A stretch of DNA of 64,000 nt from Zygnema circumcarinatum. Lineage: Eukaryota > Streptophyta > Zygnematophyceae > Zygnematales > Zygnemataceae. A program made the position numbers and the translations under genes. Positions 20,289 to 32,683 of this stretch are shown here, one piece after another. Every line of letters starts with the position of its first letter. Position 1 is the first letter of the stretch. Where the stretch lies: NCBI GenBank assembly GCA_037447605.1, contig CM074807.1, forward strand, positions 2,113,193 to 2,177,192, read 5' to 3'. The notes beneath the pieces are model-generated. The model saw only the letters and a list, made by a program, of their open reading frames with translations. It had not been told where the DNA came from and did not search any database.

Positions 20289-21602
20289 ATGTCGGGCGGG
20301 CGGGAAGGCCAGGCTCCCGAGGAGGAGGAGGAAGAGAAGCGTTACTATGAGGCCTCTGAAACAGCGGGGCAACCTGCCGGGCAGGGGCAGGTGAGGAGTT
20401 GGGGAAAGGGCTGGCTTGGAATGGGGAAGCAGGAGGCTGGAAAGGCGCAGCAGCAAGGAGGAGAAGCTGCAGAAAAAGCGCAGGAGGTTTCTGAGGAGAC
20501 GGCGGGACGAGCTCAGGAGAAGGGAGGGCAGTTGAAGGAGCAGGCGGGAGAATTTGCAGGACAAGCTAAAGAAAAGACCAGTGGGGCTGCTGAGAGGGCC
20601 AAAGAACAGGTCGGTGGCAAAGCCGGGGAGGCGAAAGAGAGAGCGGGCGGTTTGGCGGAGCAAACAAAGGAAAAGACAGGCAATGTTGTCGACCAGGCGA
20701 AGGAACGAGGACAAGAGTATTGGGAGGGTGAGAGGGGTCAGCAGATTCGTGGCCAGGCGGAGGAGTATGGCCAGCGGGCGGGAGATGTTGCCCGTCGTAC
20801 CAAAGACACTGCAGGGGGATATGTGCAGCAAACACGCGAAGGGGGCCGCCAGTTCATGACTGAAATTAAAGAAGAGGGAGAAGGCGAAGGGCTTGGTGGT
20901 GAAATAGGCAGGCGTACCAAACAAGCTGGTCGCGCTGTTCAAGACAAGGCGCACGAGATCGCGGAAAATCCAGAAGCCCGCCAAGGTCTTCTGGAGGATG
21001 CAGGGCGGTTTCTTGGGGCTATGCGTGCCCAGGGAGGCGGCATCGGCAAGGAGGCGGAAGCGCTGGGTCATGGAGCACAGATGATCAGCGAGACAGCGCA
21101 GCAAACATGGGAGCACGTCCCTGATGAAGCAAAGCAGGCAGTGGTTGCTGGTGGAAAGAAGCTTGCCGAGACAACGGATCGACTGTGGACCAAGTTTTTC
21201 GGGATTGTAGAGAGGGCCTTGGATCTTGCCGATAAAAAGCTTTTCCAGGATGAGGAGGAGGGTGAGGATATTGAAGCGGGTCAGGTTCACCGCGGGGAGG
21301 AGGCGTCGCATCCAAATCAAGAGCAGACGGGGCCAAAGCAGCCACTCCTGCAGAAGCCAGGTTTTTTGAAGACCAAAGATCCTAGGCAGAAGGAGCGAGA
21401 AAGGAAGGAGAAGGAGAAACAAAAGCGCCAAAAAAATGTGAAGTTGGTCACTCAAGTCATCGGCGGCATTATCGTTCTCCTTTTGTCGACCATTCTTCTC
21501 TTCTTCCTGGGCTTCTTCTTGCTGCCGATATTACTGATTGCCCTACTGCTTGTTCTCATGGGCTTTCAGTGCTATGCTTGCTGCGGCATTGGCTCAAGCT
21601 AA
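20289..21602 (+). CDS. LEA-like protein with C-terminal membrane anchor
   Basis: Intronless, 437 residues from the ATG at 20289 (MSGGREGQ). The frame stays open upstream, but that part is leader-like. Residues 1-35 are acidic. From about 60 to 280 the chain is built of 11-residue-like Ala/Lys/Glu/Gln/Gly units (GQAKEKTSGAAERAKEQVGG, AKERAGGLAEQTKEKTGNVV), the hallmark of group-3 LEA proteins, predicted as amphipathic helices that protect membranes or proteins during drying. A highly charged linker (residues ~365-383, KERERKEKEKQKRQKN) precedes a long hydrophobic region (about 390-425, with a central Pro) and a Cys-rich end CYACCGIGSS. LEA proteins are normally soluble, so a tail-anchored version is unusual. 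The five-CACGTG array upstream supports desiccation or ABA control. Targeting (ER, plastid envelope or plasma membrane) cannot be told from the sequence. Confidence 0.85.
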   Translation: MSGGREGQAPEEEEEEKRYYEASETAGQPAGQGQVRSWGKGWLGMGKQEAGKAQQQGGEAAEKAQEVSEETAGRAQEKGGQLKEQAGEFAGQAKEKTSGAAERAKEQVGGKAGEAKERAGGLAEQTKEKTGNVVDQAKERGQEYWEGERGQQIRGQAEEYGQRAGDVARRTKDTAGGYVQQTREGGRQFMTEIKEEGEGEGLGGEIGRRTKQAGRAVQDKAHEIAENPEARQGLLEDAGRFLGAMRAQGGGIGKEAEALGHGAQMISETAQQTWEHVPDEAKQAVVAGGKKLAETTDRLWTKFFGIVERALDLADKKLFQDEEEGEDIEAGQVHRGEEASHPNQEQTGPKQPLLQKPGFLKTKDPRQKERERKEKEKQKRQKNVKLVTQVIGGIIVLLLSTILLFFLGFFLLPILLIALLLVLMGFQCYACCGIGSS

Positions 21603-23136
21603 ACGCTGCAGGTACGACATGTCAATGCTGATAATCGCCGTGAGGCGACGTTATCGGAAGAATAAAATCTCGCTGTCACCGGTGGAGGACTGCAATGACT
21701 TTGTCAAAGAGATGACGAATGGCAGACATGGAGGTCTGGCACGTTTTTTTGCCAGCTCTGAGTTTGGGCGACGGAGGAAACGCGAGTAATGTACCTCTGC
21801 ATGGTTTCGCAACCATGCTTGTTGCTCTGATCTGCGAAAGCTGTGATCCTGCCGGCGTGCACGGCAGAACTCTGTAAGGGAAGGGAAAGGCACGCGTCGC
21901 TTTTAACAGGATGCTTTTCCAATATCAGACTCAGAAGCCGCTGGCTCCAAACAATGTTGCATACTTGGCAGCGATTGCGTTATGAGTAATACTTGTATAG
22001 GCTGTGCTATAAAGCATCCATATTGGACCTCATTGTGTTTGGGAGCTGCATGCTGGATTTTGTGTGCCCATTTGTTACTTCTGAATTGCCATGGAACCAT
22101 AAGGTAATCATTCTTACAGTTTGGCATCACTTGTCTGGAAATGCGATTTCACAAAAATAACATTGCATTTACCTGACTATCCAAATGAACAGTATGGTGA
22201 GTCTTCACTTCTCAAGCATTCTGGTTGAATCAGGCACAAAGTTTCATCTTCACATGCCAATTTGTACCATCACAACGCCGAAGTCTTGCAAGTAGCGCCC
22301 ACAAACATGTAAACGTGCAGTCCACAACGAGCAGTCTTAAAAATTGTTATTGAGAGCCGTTGGTAAATACACCAAATTGGCAGTTAGAGCATCTGACATG
22401 TCGCTGCCGAAGTTCACCTCTATGAAGCCATAGCCCGCAGAGACATGCGAGGAGTGAAGGAACGGTCAAGACACTGAAGAATTAGACCCAGCCACGGCCT
22501 CTGCCACCAAGAGCAAGGAAGCAGCAGGACAAGGAGTGGCTCAAAATCGGAAAAGTCTAGCAGGACAGAGAGGTGATGCACTCCAACTCCCACTTGTGTA
22601 GAAAGGTCAGAAAAAGAATCCCGAACTGTGCTTCAAACGGCTACACGCTGTTCCATAGTTTTGCACGAAGGGCTAAAAAAGCACTTATCGATGGAGTAAC
22701 TCGGCTCCGACCAAATGGTTCAGAAAGCTTGGAGTGATCCGACTTGGAGGACCACCAAATGTGTGAATTGCAGACTACACAAACTCACCCTAATCTTCAA
22801 TCCTTAAAAATGAGCCAGAGAAGGACGACTCGAAATGAATCGGGACAAACACCGACCGTTGTTCAGCTCAGCACCTACTTATCTCCCCTTCAGCCACATG
22901 GTCATGTTCTAATGAGGCGAAAGTATTTAGCATATAGCCAAGCAGGTGAAGGCCCTTAAAAAAGGTTCATTTCTGCAAGCAAAACAGAAATTGGTTTCAG
23001 AACGAAACACCTCCAACTCTATTCGAGTGTGCTCGAAGTATTGCACAAAGGCTATCCAGCCTGACAATTTCAAAATCCTCTGCCCGAGTCAGATAGCTCA
23101 CCATTTCACTACTTACGGTCACCCCCCCATCACCGA
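21603..23136. other. Intergenic region, tail-to-tail between LEA-like and rhodanese genes
   Basis: Carries the 3' ends of the two converging genes. Several short frames exist on both strands, but none has a recognisable motif, coding bias or convincing splice sites. I see nothing else in it. Confidence 0.5.
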
Positions 23137-25157
23137 TCATCCTTCAACCGCAGGAAGCCCCTCATAATTCCATTGATTCAGGCCTCCTTTGACATGCCGA
23201 ACATTAGTGAAGCCCGCCTCCTGAAGCTCATAGCATGCTTTCAGAGACCTGCAGTTAAACATACGGTTCCCAAGAATTAATCAAAACCAAAAGGCACATG
23301 CAGCGACCCCCTTTTCCAACTTATCTCCATCCACAGACAACGCAGTGAGAACCTGCCTTGAACGAGCCGAGGATTCCCTATGAACACATTCCCTATCCTG
23401 CACATACCTGGAGGAGATACCGAATGTGAGCCAGGGGTCATTGTACTTCTTCGCCTTAGGGCCCGTGCGCTCGACATAGGTCTGCAGAGTGCCCCCCCGC
23501 GAGCAAATCACCAGCACCGGGCGGCCTTTTCGCCTGTCACCCCCCACGGCCTCCACTGCCATCCGAACAAAATCGGGGTTTCGCTCCGTTCCTGCAAAGT
23601 CTGTGATTAGAGCGTAACCGAGTCTCCTGAAAACAGAAATGCCAGATGACTGTCACTTTGCAGCCTGAAATAAGTCACGCCAAAGCAGGTGTGCTTGAGA
23701 ATGCAAGGAAGCAATGAAGTTGGATTTCCCCGAAGCATGATAGGCCATAAAACACGTGGATGCATTCGTCGACAGGTATGAGTTATACTTATTAGAGCAA
23801 TTCACATAAAGCGAAGTACTTCAATAATAGTATGTCATTCTGAGCCAAGCTCGTGAAACTTTGGAGGCAGGTTAAGAAGACCAAAAAAAAATTGCTGAGT
23901 GGACAGAAATTGCTGTACTAACCTCAAATTCGCCTTCACGTCATTGCCTTGAATGAGACGAAAGAGCGGAGCACTCTTTGCTCCTTCTGCGTGAATCTGA
24001 CATAACACCCTTCATCCCACAAAAACCATCCATGAAAACCAGGCGCGACCAATCTTGACAAGACCATGAGATTGCTTCAACTTCACATTCCAGTCCCTGA
24101 AAGTAGTCTGCTGGCCACCGTTGGCCAGGATATTGGCAAAACCTCCATTCGGCTAACTCCAGAAAAAATGTGAATTTCCTGCTTAGACTATGGATCTGAA
24201 AGAACAACGCTCTGCTTACCTTTTCGTAGTCTTGCTCTTCTCGTACATCCAGAATGACGGCAGGGTTAAAGCGGCTTGTGGCCAAGCGAAGGGCCTCTCC
24301 CGGCACTACGCTCTGCAACTTTCGCTCAGTGAGAGCTCGATGAACCTCTGCATATTGAACTCCACCAAAAAAATGGAAGCGCTAAGCGAGAATTAGGGAT
24401 AGGGATTCTCGAGGAAATTTTGCATTGAAATGAGTTCAGCCATCCCAACTGTACATCCATGATGTGCACACAGTTTTTTCTGGAATTCACCACGCCTCAC
24501 CTAGCCAGGCAGTATACTGAAAGGAATCATCAAATAGGGTTCCCACCCGACCTTGAGTTGCAGCCGATGCCTGCAACGCGACCGAGTGCATAGTTTGAAT
24601 AAACGCAGACAATCTAACAAGTGCTTTGCGAAACAGCTCAAATTTGGCCTCATCTAAGCTGGTCAGAGACACCCTAAAGAGAAGTGAGTACCGCCCAAAT
24701 GAGCGCATTCAAGATCCCTCCGGGCAACCTGCTATACTTGGACTGCTGCTGATCCACACTGTAACGAAACATTGACCAGCGCTTACCTCCTTCAACTTCT
24801 TCAACTTGGCCTCCATGGTCTGTTCTGCCACGAACGTATTAAAGAACCATCCCTTGTCCCGGCCCTGCGCCAAATCACTCCTCTATCAGCAGTCAAATAC
24901 GCGTTTCTGCACAACGATATCGAGAGCAGACTATTTCCGCAAATAGAGCTCCATCAATGTACCTCCTTCTGCTCGGAAGCAGCTCGCCCGCCTCCCTGAC
25001 AACTGGTCACATATCCTCTCCATGGTCGGTCCACTACAGCCTGCAAATTTCCCCTTTCCCCTGCTCGACCGGCGAGAGGGCGCGGATGCGGATCTTGCAG
25101 AAAGGCGGAGGGCCCCCCTGCTGCGGCAACGTGCAGCCTGCACGTGGCAGCCGCCAT
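23137..25157 (-). CDS. Chloroplast rhodanese-like (sulfurtransferase-domain) protein
   Basis: Six phase-consistent exons (25157-24963, 24819-24787, 24345-24220, 23996-23923, 23626-23408, 23248-23137) encode 252 residues. The N terminus (MAAATCRLHVAAAGG, Ala/Arg-rich, no acidic residues early) looks like a plastid transit peptide. The single rhodanese domain shows VPGEALRLA, AVILDVREEQDYEK, GAKSAPLFRLI, GTERNPDF, RPVLVICSRGG (putative active-site Cys184), ISSRSLKACYELQEAGF and VRHVKGGLNQW. The layout resembles the Arabidopsis STR14-type chloroplast proteins, whose substrate is unknown. The family often has a longer loop after the cysteine, as here (ERTGPKAKKYNDPWLTFG). A telomere-like box lies 46 bp upstream of the ATG. 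Extra exon-like sequence lies inside intron 2 (24501-24673; see findings). Confidence 0.85.
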
Positions 25158-25202
25158 GGCTTTTCTCCGTCTGCAGAGGGAGTGCAAAGCTCTGCCCTGA
25201 GC

Positions 25203-25217
25203 AAACCCTAACCCTAA
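25203..25217. promoter_or_regulatory. Telo-box (AAACCCTAACCCTAA)
   Basis: Two overlapping AAACCCTAA-type units, 46 bp upstream of the rhodanese start codon. Telo-boxes are short promoter elements of plant housekeeping and translation genes and match the plant telomere unit. Two units are too few to be telomeric sequence. Confidence 0.55.
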
Positions 25218-25860
25218 TTTTGAACTGAACCTTATTGACGATCGCTACGGTAATAATAAAACTATCGCTCAGCTACGGCGCGGTATCCTCCGCCTCTTGG
25301 TCTTATCTCCCGCCTCCAAACTATGGCGGAGGGCGAATAAAGGTCACGCATTTGTGGAATTTGACACAGAGGAGGCAGTTCGAGCCCCTCGCGTGGTTAA
25401 AGAGAGCCTCTCATGTTTTGCTGGCGAGTCATTCGTCAAACTGGGGGAAAGTGCCTGCATCGGGGCTTTATTGTGTCGATCAGGCTCCAACATTTTCTGG
25501 ACTATTCACCTGATTTTAAGTTTGGGATTTTAAGTTTGGCATAAGTAACATAAGGAGGAGGAGAAGTGCAACAATGGGGCGCACCCAAAACAAAAATGAC
25601 AATGTTATAAGAAAAGAGGAAGTTGACAACAGTTTCTTCTAAACCTCGTCGTCCTACGTCTACCGAGGCAATTCCTATAGTATAAATTAAGCATTCATTT
25701 CTAAAAAATGGAATGAAAATGAAATCATACAATGAATCAAGGGCATAGAACTTGGCAGCTCCGCCTCAATGAACACTGGACTGTACACTGACTGACACCG
25801 CCTTCCACCATCACCCTGTGAGAAAAGGAAGATTACAAGCCACCCTGAACTTCCTTTTCC
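25218..25860. other. Gap between rhodanese promoter and glutamyl endopeptidase 3' end, with an RRM-like fragment
   Basis: Both flanking genes are on the minus strand. On the plus strand around 25297-25420 an open stretch reads SPASKLW..ANKGHAFVEFDTEEAVRA, which resembles the RNP1 strand-loop of an RRM domain. No RNP2, no start and no partner exons were found, so it is recorded only as a possible relic. The rest shows nothing I can assign. Confidence 0.35.
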
Positions 25861-28800
25861 CTATCCGCCACCCACGGCAACTCCTACCACTTCCGGCTCA
25901 CTCACTGCCCCCCCCTCTGTGTCGCTAGGCCGTCCACAGTACAGCTCCAGCCAATCGCTGATCTCAGCTAGCTTGTGAAGTATACTTTCTCGAGCACGGT
26001 AGCCATGGCCTTCATGGGGGAGCATCACTAGGCGGCATTCGGCTCCGTGGCCCTTCAGCGCCGCGTAGAATCGCTCCGACTGAAAAGAAGACACCACCTG
26101 GTCAGTCTTGGAAGACAAGGAACAGTTCTAACCGACAATTAAACCAAATCGCAAGCGCAACAGAAACACTTAAGGGAAACCGGAGATTAACTCAGGTGCG
26201 GATGGTGCAAAATGCGTAAAAAGTTACTTACCTGCATAGGAAAGGTGCCCGCATTGTTGTCATCCTCCCCATGGATGAGCAGCAAGGGGCTCCTTATGGA
26301 GTTCGCCAACATGAAGGGACTCATCTTCATGTACACCTCCGGGACCTCCCATAGTGTGCGTTCCTCACTCTGCATAGCAAATCCTCCTTCCTCCCAACTC
26401 ACCACCTACAGACATTGCTGCCACCTCTACAAAATCATACTGAATCTGTGCATCACTTTTGTGCGAGAGACTAAGTTCAATCTCCAATTGGCCCAACCAG
26501 GAGCTTTGGATAGCAAGTACTATTGAGCTGCTCACAAACAAGAGAATTTGCCAAAAGATAACAACATACTCGCGTACTTGATGAGCTTTGAGCTGACCTG
26601 AAATCCAAATGGAGTGAATGTCCGATTGTAGGCGCCGCTCTCAGCAACCCCGCAGCAGAAAAGTTCGGGAGCGTGTGCCAATAGGTTTGCAGCCATAAAG
26701 GCTCCATATGAATGCCCACCAATAGCGATTCTCTTCCTATCAGCGACCTGGGCGCACCGGTAGGCAGAGGCAGAAACAGCGACTTCCTCATCAGCACAAA
26801 GCCGCCACACACAGAAAATGCCACAAAGCGTGCATGGATAAGGGACCTCACCCCGCGCCGTACGACTTCATCAACTGCTGCCTGGGCGCTTGCAACCAAC
26901 TGCTCTACAAACCTGCAAAAAGACTCTATTCCCCCATCAACCTCCCTTCACTCACTGCACATTGCTCTTGCTCAGTCGTCTCCTTGAAGCATGTCCAGGA
27001 TGCAGCTGGGTTCGGCGATGCACAGCAGCAAATTGTCAGCAAATCGGAGTCATAGGCAGCAAAGGAATGGCGGATTCAACGGACCTGTCGTTAGCTTCCT
27101 CGTCTCCCTCGCCAATGATGGGCATACTGGGCTCGCTCAGCACAGCATACCTGACAGTCACGCAAGTACACCGCACAAACTCAAGCAGATTCCACTCAGG
27201 GGCTACATCCGAAAAGTGTCGTACCAACTGTTCTCCAGTGTCCGGTCTTTCAACAAGAAGTCAGCTGAAGTGAGTCTGAAGTTATGTTATGCCCATGGGA
27301 TAGATGGATGTCAACATGACGCACAGGCAAGCCCTTGTACAATCTGTGCTCTTGCTTAGTCTGCACTTCAGACCAACCCGCCTTCACCTAACAGGTTCAA
27401 GAGCTATGTAATGCACATTGATTTTGCTACAAAAAAGCAAAGTAGGCGTTAACTTAGGCTGCAGTCCTGCAAGCTCACATTAAGCATAACAAAAATGGTA
27501 TGCAGCCTCACCCTCGAGCCAAGAATAGACGTTCAGAGGTCGCTGAAATGGAAGCAAACTGGTTCGGCGAGCCATACATCTGACCAGCTGCCTCTTTGCT
27601 TTTGTACTCGCGAGGGTATGCCCACATGAGAAGTGGGAGAGGGCCATCTCTTGCGGGGTCGTACCCAGGCGGTAGGTACAGCGTTGCTGTCAGCTGCACG
27701 CCATCTGGTCGCTCATAACGGATAATCTCCTTTGAAAGATCGCGAATGGATGGGTAGGGGTGAGGAGTTTCAGTGAGCTGCACCAGGCTCTGATCGGGCC
27801 ATCTGAAGCACAGAAGAGAACAAACAAGCTACTTCACTCAATATCACTACAATAGAATAGAATACAATAGAATGCCCTGCATGTCTGCGCTGTAGTGGGG
27901 AATCAGAGAGTTTGCACTTAAATTGCAGAAGACCAGGATGGAAGTGAACCTGCGAAAAAAGTACTGCGGATTGTTCCGTTGTGTTTCCCGAGAGGTCAGT
28001 ATCCTCAAGCTTTCCAGCGGGATGGGCCCTGGTTGCTGGTCAGACATGAGAGAGATAACCGATTCGTAAACTCCCTCTTCATCATTCTGCCAGATTCTCT
28101 CCGTCTGTCCAGTCTCCCTGCACACATCCCCAATGTTTTCTTTGTTTTTAACTTTTGTGTACTTTCATCACCTGCTACTGCGCATGAACGTTATTACACT
28201 TTAAGTGCTTACTCTAACCTGACAAAGGAACAATCCTTCGCACTGGAACCGAAAAATGCGATTTTTCAAGTGAATGCAGCCAACTAAAGTTCAGGCTTTT
28301 GCAACTCAGAAAGCCGAAGGACCGCAACAAGGACATGACTCAAAGTACGGATTAAAAAGTTTCACGAAAGCCCCTAGGGGGGGATTGCTGAGACATTGAG
28401 CATGGAACCACTGAACTCACACATCTAAAAGATCCAAAAACGGAATATCACCCTCCGGGGTGGCACCGTCTCCATCCAAGAGCAGCCTCTGTTGCCCATC
28501 CGCAGTACTAATTTTTGCCAAAATATAAGAGCCCCACGGGGTGCGGCGTAGCATGGGACTCCCGGGGTTGGAGTAGCGGTCCTCTGATGAGCGATCGAAG
28601 AGGAGAAACGGTTCCTTTGAAGGTGATCCGGGAGAGATGGTCCATGTGCGAGTGCGGCGGGTCTTCCACCAACTCTCGTAAACAAGGGCCAAATCATCAT
28701 CGCCCCAGCTCACTCCCCTGCATTCGGAACAGAGACACGGTTTTGAAGGTTAAGAACCGTATTTTCATCGGCACATACAACTTCAGACTGCTCCAATCTC

Positions 28801-31800
28801 GACGAACGTAACTGAAAGCACTGAACGTTTCGATGCATGAGAGGAGGACACTGCATTGAGTGTTTATAGGTGACTGGGGAGGGTTAAAAGCACCCACGCA
28901 TATCGAAGGTCCAGCTTGTGCAGTACTTGTGGTTCCTCCCCTGGGCTTGGCTCAGCTGGAAAGGAGTACAGAATATCCCGTGGAGAGACTTCTACCCGGG
29001 CATCTCCCCCATCCTGCGTTTCCACCCTGTACTTTCCAATCCATTCACACCCCTACCATCAAGGTTCAGCATCTCTACGGTAACGAGAACATCGCCCATG
29101 CCAGACTCCATGTTTGCCAGGGCCTAAAGTCATGGCGAATTTTCTTAAGTCAAATCCTGTAAGTTCAGTACATATCTGTCGCGGATGCTTGCTTTCAGCA
29201 GTCCATGAACTTCGTACGGAAACAGCAGCGAAAGGGTGGGTCTCTAATCTTCGAGCGAAGGGTACAACAAGCAACCGATGGTGCCCGGGAGTTATTGCCC
29301 GTTGCCTTTGCGGAAAGGTAGAAGAATAACTGCTATTTTTTTGACGATCTGTTCATGGTATGCAGAAAACGCACCAGCATAGTGACGACGGACGGTCAGA
29401 TCTCCAGTTGATCGAACGTCTTCCCGGTCGCACACTGTTGAACGCAATTGGGATGTTTTCCGCTAATGGAAGCAGCGCTACCTCTTGCACTACAGAACCA
29501 TCCAATGTCCACACCTCAACACGTTTGGGGAAACGACCACAAGGTACGAGGAAGGAAAAGGGCCGCTCGAGGTTGGCCACAAGCAGGTACTTGCCATCAT
29601 TTGATGGCTCCACCTGCAAGCAGCCATTGAGGGCACGATTGAGATTCTGGGTCATGTGAGTATGGGAAACCCCTGAGGGGGGTAAAGTGGAGCAGGCCAG
29701 TTTTTGATATGCAACTGCAGGGTCACATTGCAACGACAGCCGGTACACTACCATCAAATTACTAGATTTATGCGGGAACCCTGAAATGTGATTCTCTGAT
29801 ATTATGAACAACCAAACAATAACACGTTAGCAGAAAGCCGTATCCCAAAGCAAACTGTTCCTTCTAAATCGACCAAGCTCCGAATTGCTGAAACTTTTGC
29901 CAGGCAAGTCAGAACATTTATTACGCAACGGTTTAATCGAAGAAAAAAAAAACAAATCTGAGCTTTTATCCGTTGCTCATGCTGCTTACCGCTGTAAACA
30001 TCTTTGGCTCACCGAGCATTTCCCAAGACCCATCGAGTCCTACGAGCAGAAGCTGGCTTGTGCCGTAGTATTCAAAAAGCTCCTCATCGTGGCTATCTTT
30101 AAGCAGGTCTTGGTAAGTGCGCGCCTGTGCCTTGCTGCCACGCTCATTGCTCTGCACAATTGGCCCTTTGGGAGCACGCGGTCTGACAGGAGCAGGCGGG
30201 CGGTCGGCAGGAACAGTGCACACCACAAGAGTGGTGTCATCAACCCACGAATACCTGCGGATGCACACCACAAGCGTCCCTCAGCAACAATTCGATGCCC
30301 CCTGTTGGACTTTAGATATCAGCGAATGTGTGCATTGAGGCATTACGAGTGAGGCATAAGCTACACATCATCACGCAAAGTTGTCCTAAGCAAGCAAAAG
30401 TCAATAGGCACACGAAACTCACGAATCAAAAACCGTATTTAATGCATGTTCTGAATTGTTTAACAAAGGACGGGCTTCTCCCGTTGCCACGTCAGCTATC
30501 CACAAACCAAGCATGCTCCTCGAACCACCACCCTGCATGATTTCAAGCGAGTCACCGTTTTTCTTGCACAATAAGCGATACTGAATCTGACGGCAAGTCA
30601 CATATTCAAGGTTGACACCCTGGTTGCTTCCTCCCCACCGCACCTTCTTTAATCCCTAACAAGCTAGGTTGCAAGCTTCAAAGACATTGCTCAGCAAAGT
30701 TTCGATTTAATTCATCGCATCTACAAAGGCCATCATAGAAACAGCAAAACTGGGATGGTAGCATTCCAAACTCTCCTCAATTTTCCAAAGCAACTACATC
30801 AATAGCTGAAGCTACAGTGGCCCCTGTGGCTTTCTCTTCCAGCACTATTATTGATGTGGGTAGCGCATATATGAAAGTTGAGTATTATCAGCTTTACATC
30901 CTTGCTTTCTGCTGCATGAGCATATCTCTCCACAATCCTAAAAGTGTCACTACCGAACTTGAAGCATCCTGAGCGCAGTGCTCCGCAGACTTGTTTAAAC
31001 TCTCATCAGCCTCGCTTAATTCTTCAAGTTCAAGCTTAAGGCGAGACACTCATTGACACTCACTCACTCACACTCGAGACACTCATAAGAACCTTGCCTT
31101 TCAGCTTCCTGCCTTCACAGCGAAGGCTTGTCTATGCAAGATACCATTCGCAAATGTGGAGGAAAGTCACTTTGCATTATTCCAGAAAACCACAATTTGC
31201 AGAAGAATGAGCGTACCTCCTCATCTGTGCGAATAGTAAATGCAAGATGACGACCATTTGGCGCCCTGCAAAATCGAACGACACGTTCTGTAAGCCATAT
31301 TACTCACAGTTTTATCTGCTAAAGACCAGATCGAATCACTTTCGCCAATTCTCACTGTATGGTCCATACTTGAGGGGTTTCAAACGCCCCTTCAGTAACC
31401 AGCTGAACGATTTACTTCTGTCAAAATGGAGGCGTGTGGCAGTGAAAATCAAATTAAACGAGATATTAAGGGCATAAAAGTTGGACGAACCAGCTAATAA
31501 AATTTATTTTAGCACCAATGGGTAAATTCACAACTTCTCGCTTTTCCCCCAAACTGTCATCCTCCAACAGCTTGCAGATGCTGATGCCAGAATAAAAAGA
31601 CCTGCAACACGAGGAAGAAGTAAACTGAGCCGAGGGGAACCGTTCACAGAAGTTAGTGCAAGCAAAGCGAGAAGCAGGACCATGTCAGAAGAGAGTCATC
31701 GTCAAAGGTCTTAATTTACGTCACACGATAGTTTTAGATCGTTTGCACGATATACTATCAGCAACTAGCCCTGCAGTGCCTTCCGAGTAGAAAGGTGCAG

Positions 31801-32683
31801 CGATTAGGACCTCAGAGAAGAGCCACATACATTCGACTGCGTGCATTGCATTCTGGATCAATACGCAGACCCGCCAGCTTAAGCTCAGGGCGAGCAAACT
31901 CGGATATTGGTGGTAAAGAAGGGCGATGCAAGTACAGCACTTGGTCCCGTTCTGGAGAAAATGATAGTGCCGGAGAAGCGGGAGCATCAACAATATCTAA
32001 TATTTCTTTAGGGGGAAGGAGATAGGTGGAATCCGTGTTCGCAGCTCCTGTGTGAATTTATAAACGACAACAAAGTCAGCAATTTTTTTGACGAAATGAT
32101 CCCGACTTCATGCATTTGCATGCGTGGCCCCTAAGAATTTGAGTACAGCGTTCATAATTTGCCCTGTAGTGAAATGACAACTTTCATCTTGACAAAGTGA
32201 CAAGATGGTCTCACCATTTACTCCAGCCCCTCCTGCTGTATCAGACTCCTCTGTGGATACTGTGCTTGCACGTGTTAGCCCTGCATTTGAAACTTGGCCA
32301 ATTCCCCGTCCAGAGGACTGGCGAAAGGCATGAGACCGCAAACCTGAGTGTAAACTCTCCTCACTGCCGGAAGAGCCGCTTTTGAATTCTGCTTGGAGGC
32401 CGCTCGGTCTGCGAGGTCCAAAAGAAGAAGAAGAAGAAGTACAGAAGAGCCTCCTCGGTTGCCTTGAGTGCTTCGCTTGCCTTGTTTCCTTCAACAAATG
32501 GTCCAGTCTAATTGCAGAATTCCGGGAAACAACGCCGGGATCACAGACCGTGACCGATATGCGTCGGCTACCGCTTAGCTGCAATTGCAGCCTCACAGAG
32601 CTCACATCTTGGAAAAGGGCTTTGGTTGAGTGGAAAGGCCAAAGCGAGTACGAGAAACGCGCTGCCGCACCTGCGGAAGGCAT
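25861..32683 (-). CDS. CGEP: Glutamyl endopeptidase, chloroplastic (S9 prolyl-oligopeptidase-like)
   Basis: Plant chloroplast serine protease that cleaves after glutamate and degrades stromal peptides. All 16 exons keep phase (32683-32215, 32047-31831, 31601-31491, 31265-31217, 30532-30423, 30254-29990, 29613-29375, 29026-28898, 28717-28421, 28117-27950, 27802-27512, 27150-27085, 26912-26852, 26747-26598, 26369-26232, 26079-25861), giving 992 residues. A long Ser/Arg-rich N terminus (~150 residues) should include the transit peptide. The beta-propeller part shows YLLPPKEILDIVDAP, RPSLPPISEFARPE, RTYQDLLKD, WGDDDLALVYESWWKTRRTR and SPMLRRTPWGSY. The alpha/beta-hydrolase part has the triad GGHSYGAF (Ser837), LLLIHGEDDNN (Asp911) and PHEGHGY (His945), plus PIIGEGDEEANDR. 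The start is the first ATG in frame (MPSAGAAARFSYSL). It is head-to-head with the hydroquinone reductase gene. Confidence 0.95.

Noticed and set aside
20280-21455. 391-codon minus-strand frame opposite the LEA-like gene
   Set aside because: Leu/Arg/Ser-rich antisense shadow of the plus-strand LEA repeats. The plus strand has a proper start, repeat periodicity, membrane anchor and promoter array.
25203-25217. Interstitial telomeric repeat or chromosome end
   Set aside because: Only two units of AAACCCTAA; fits a telo-box promoter element better than a telomere remnant.
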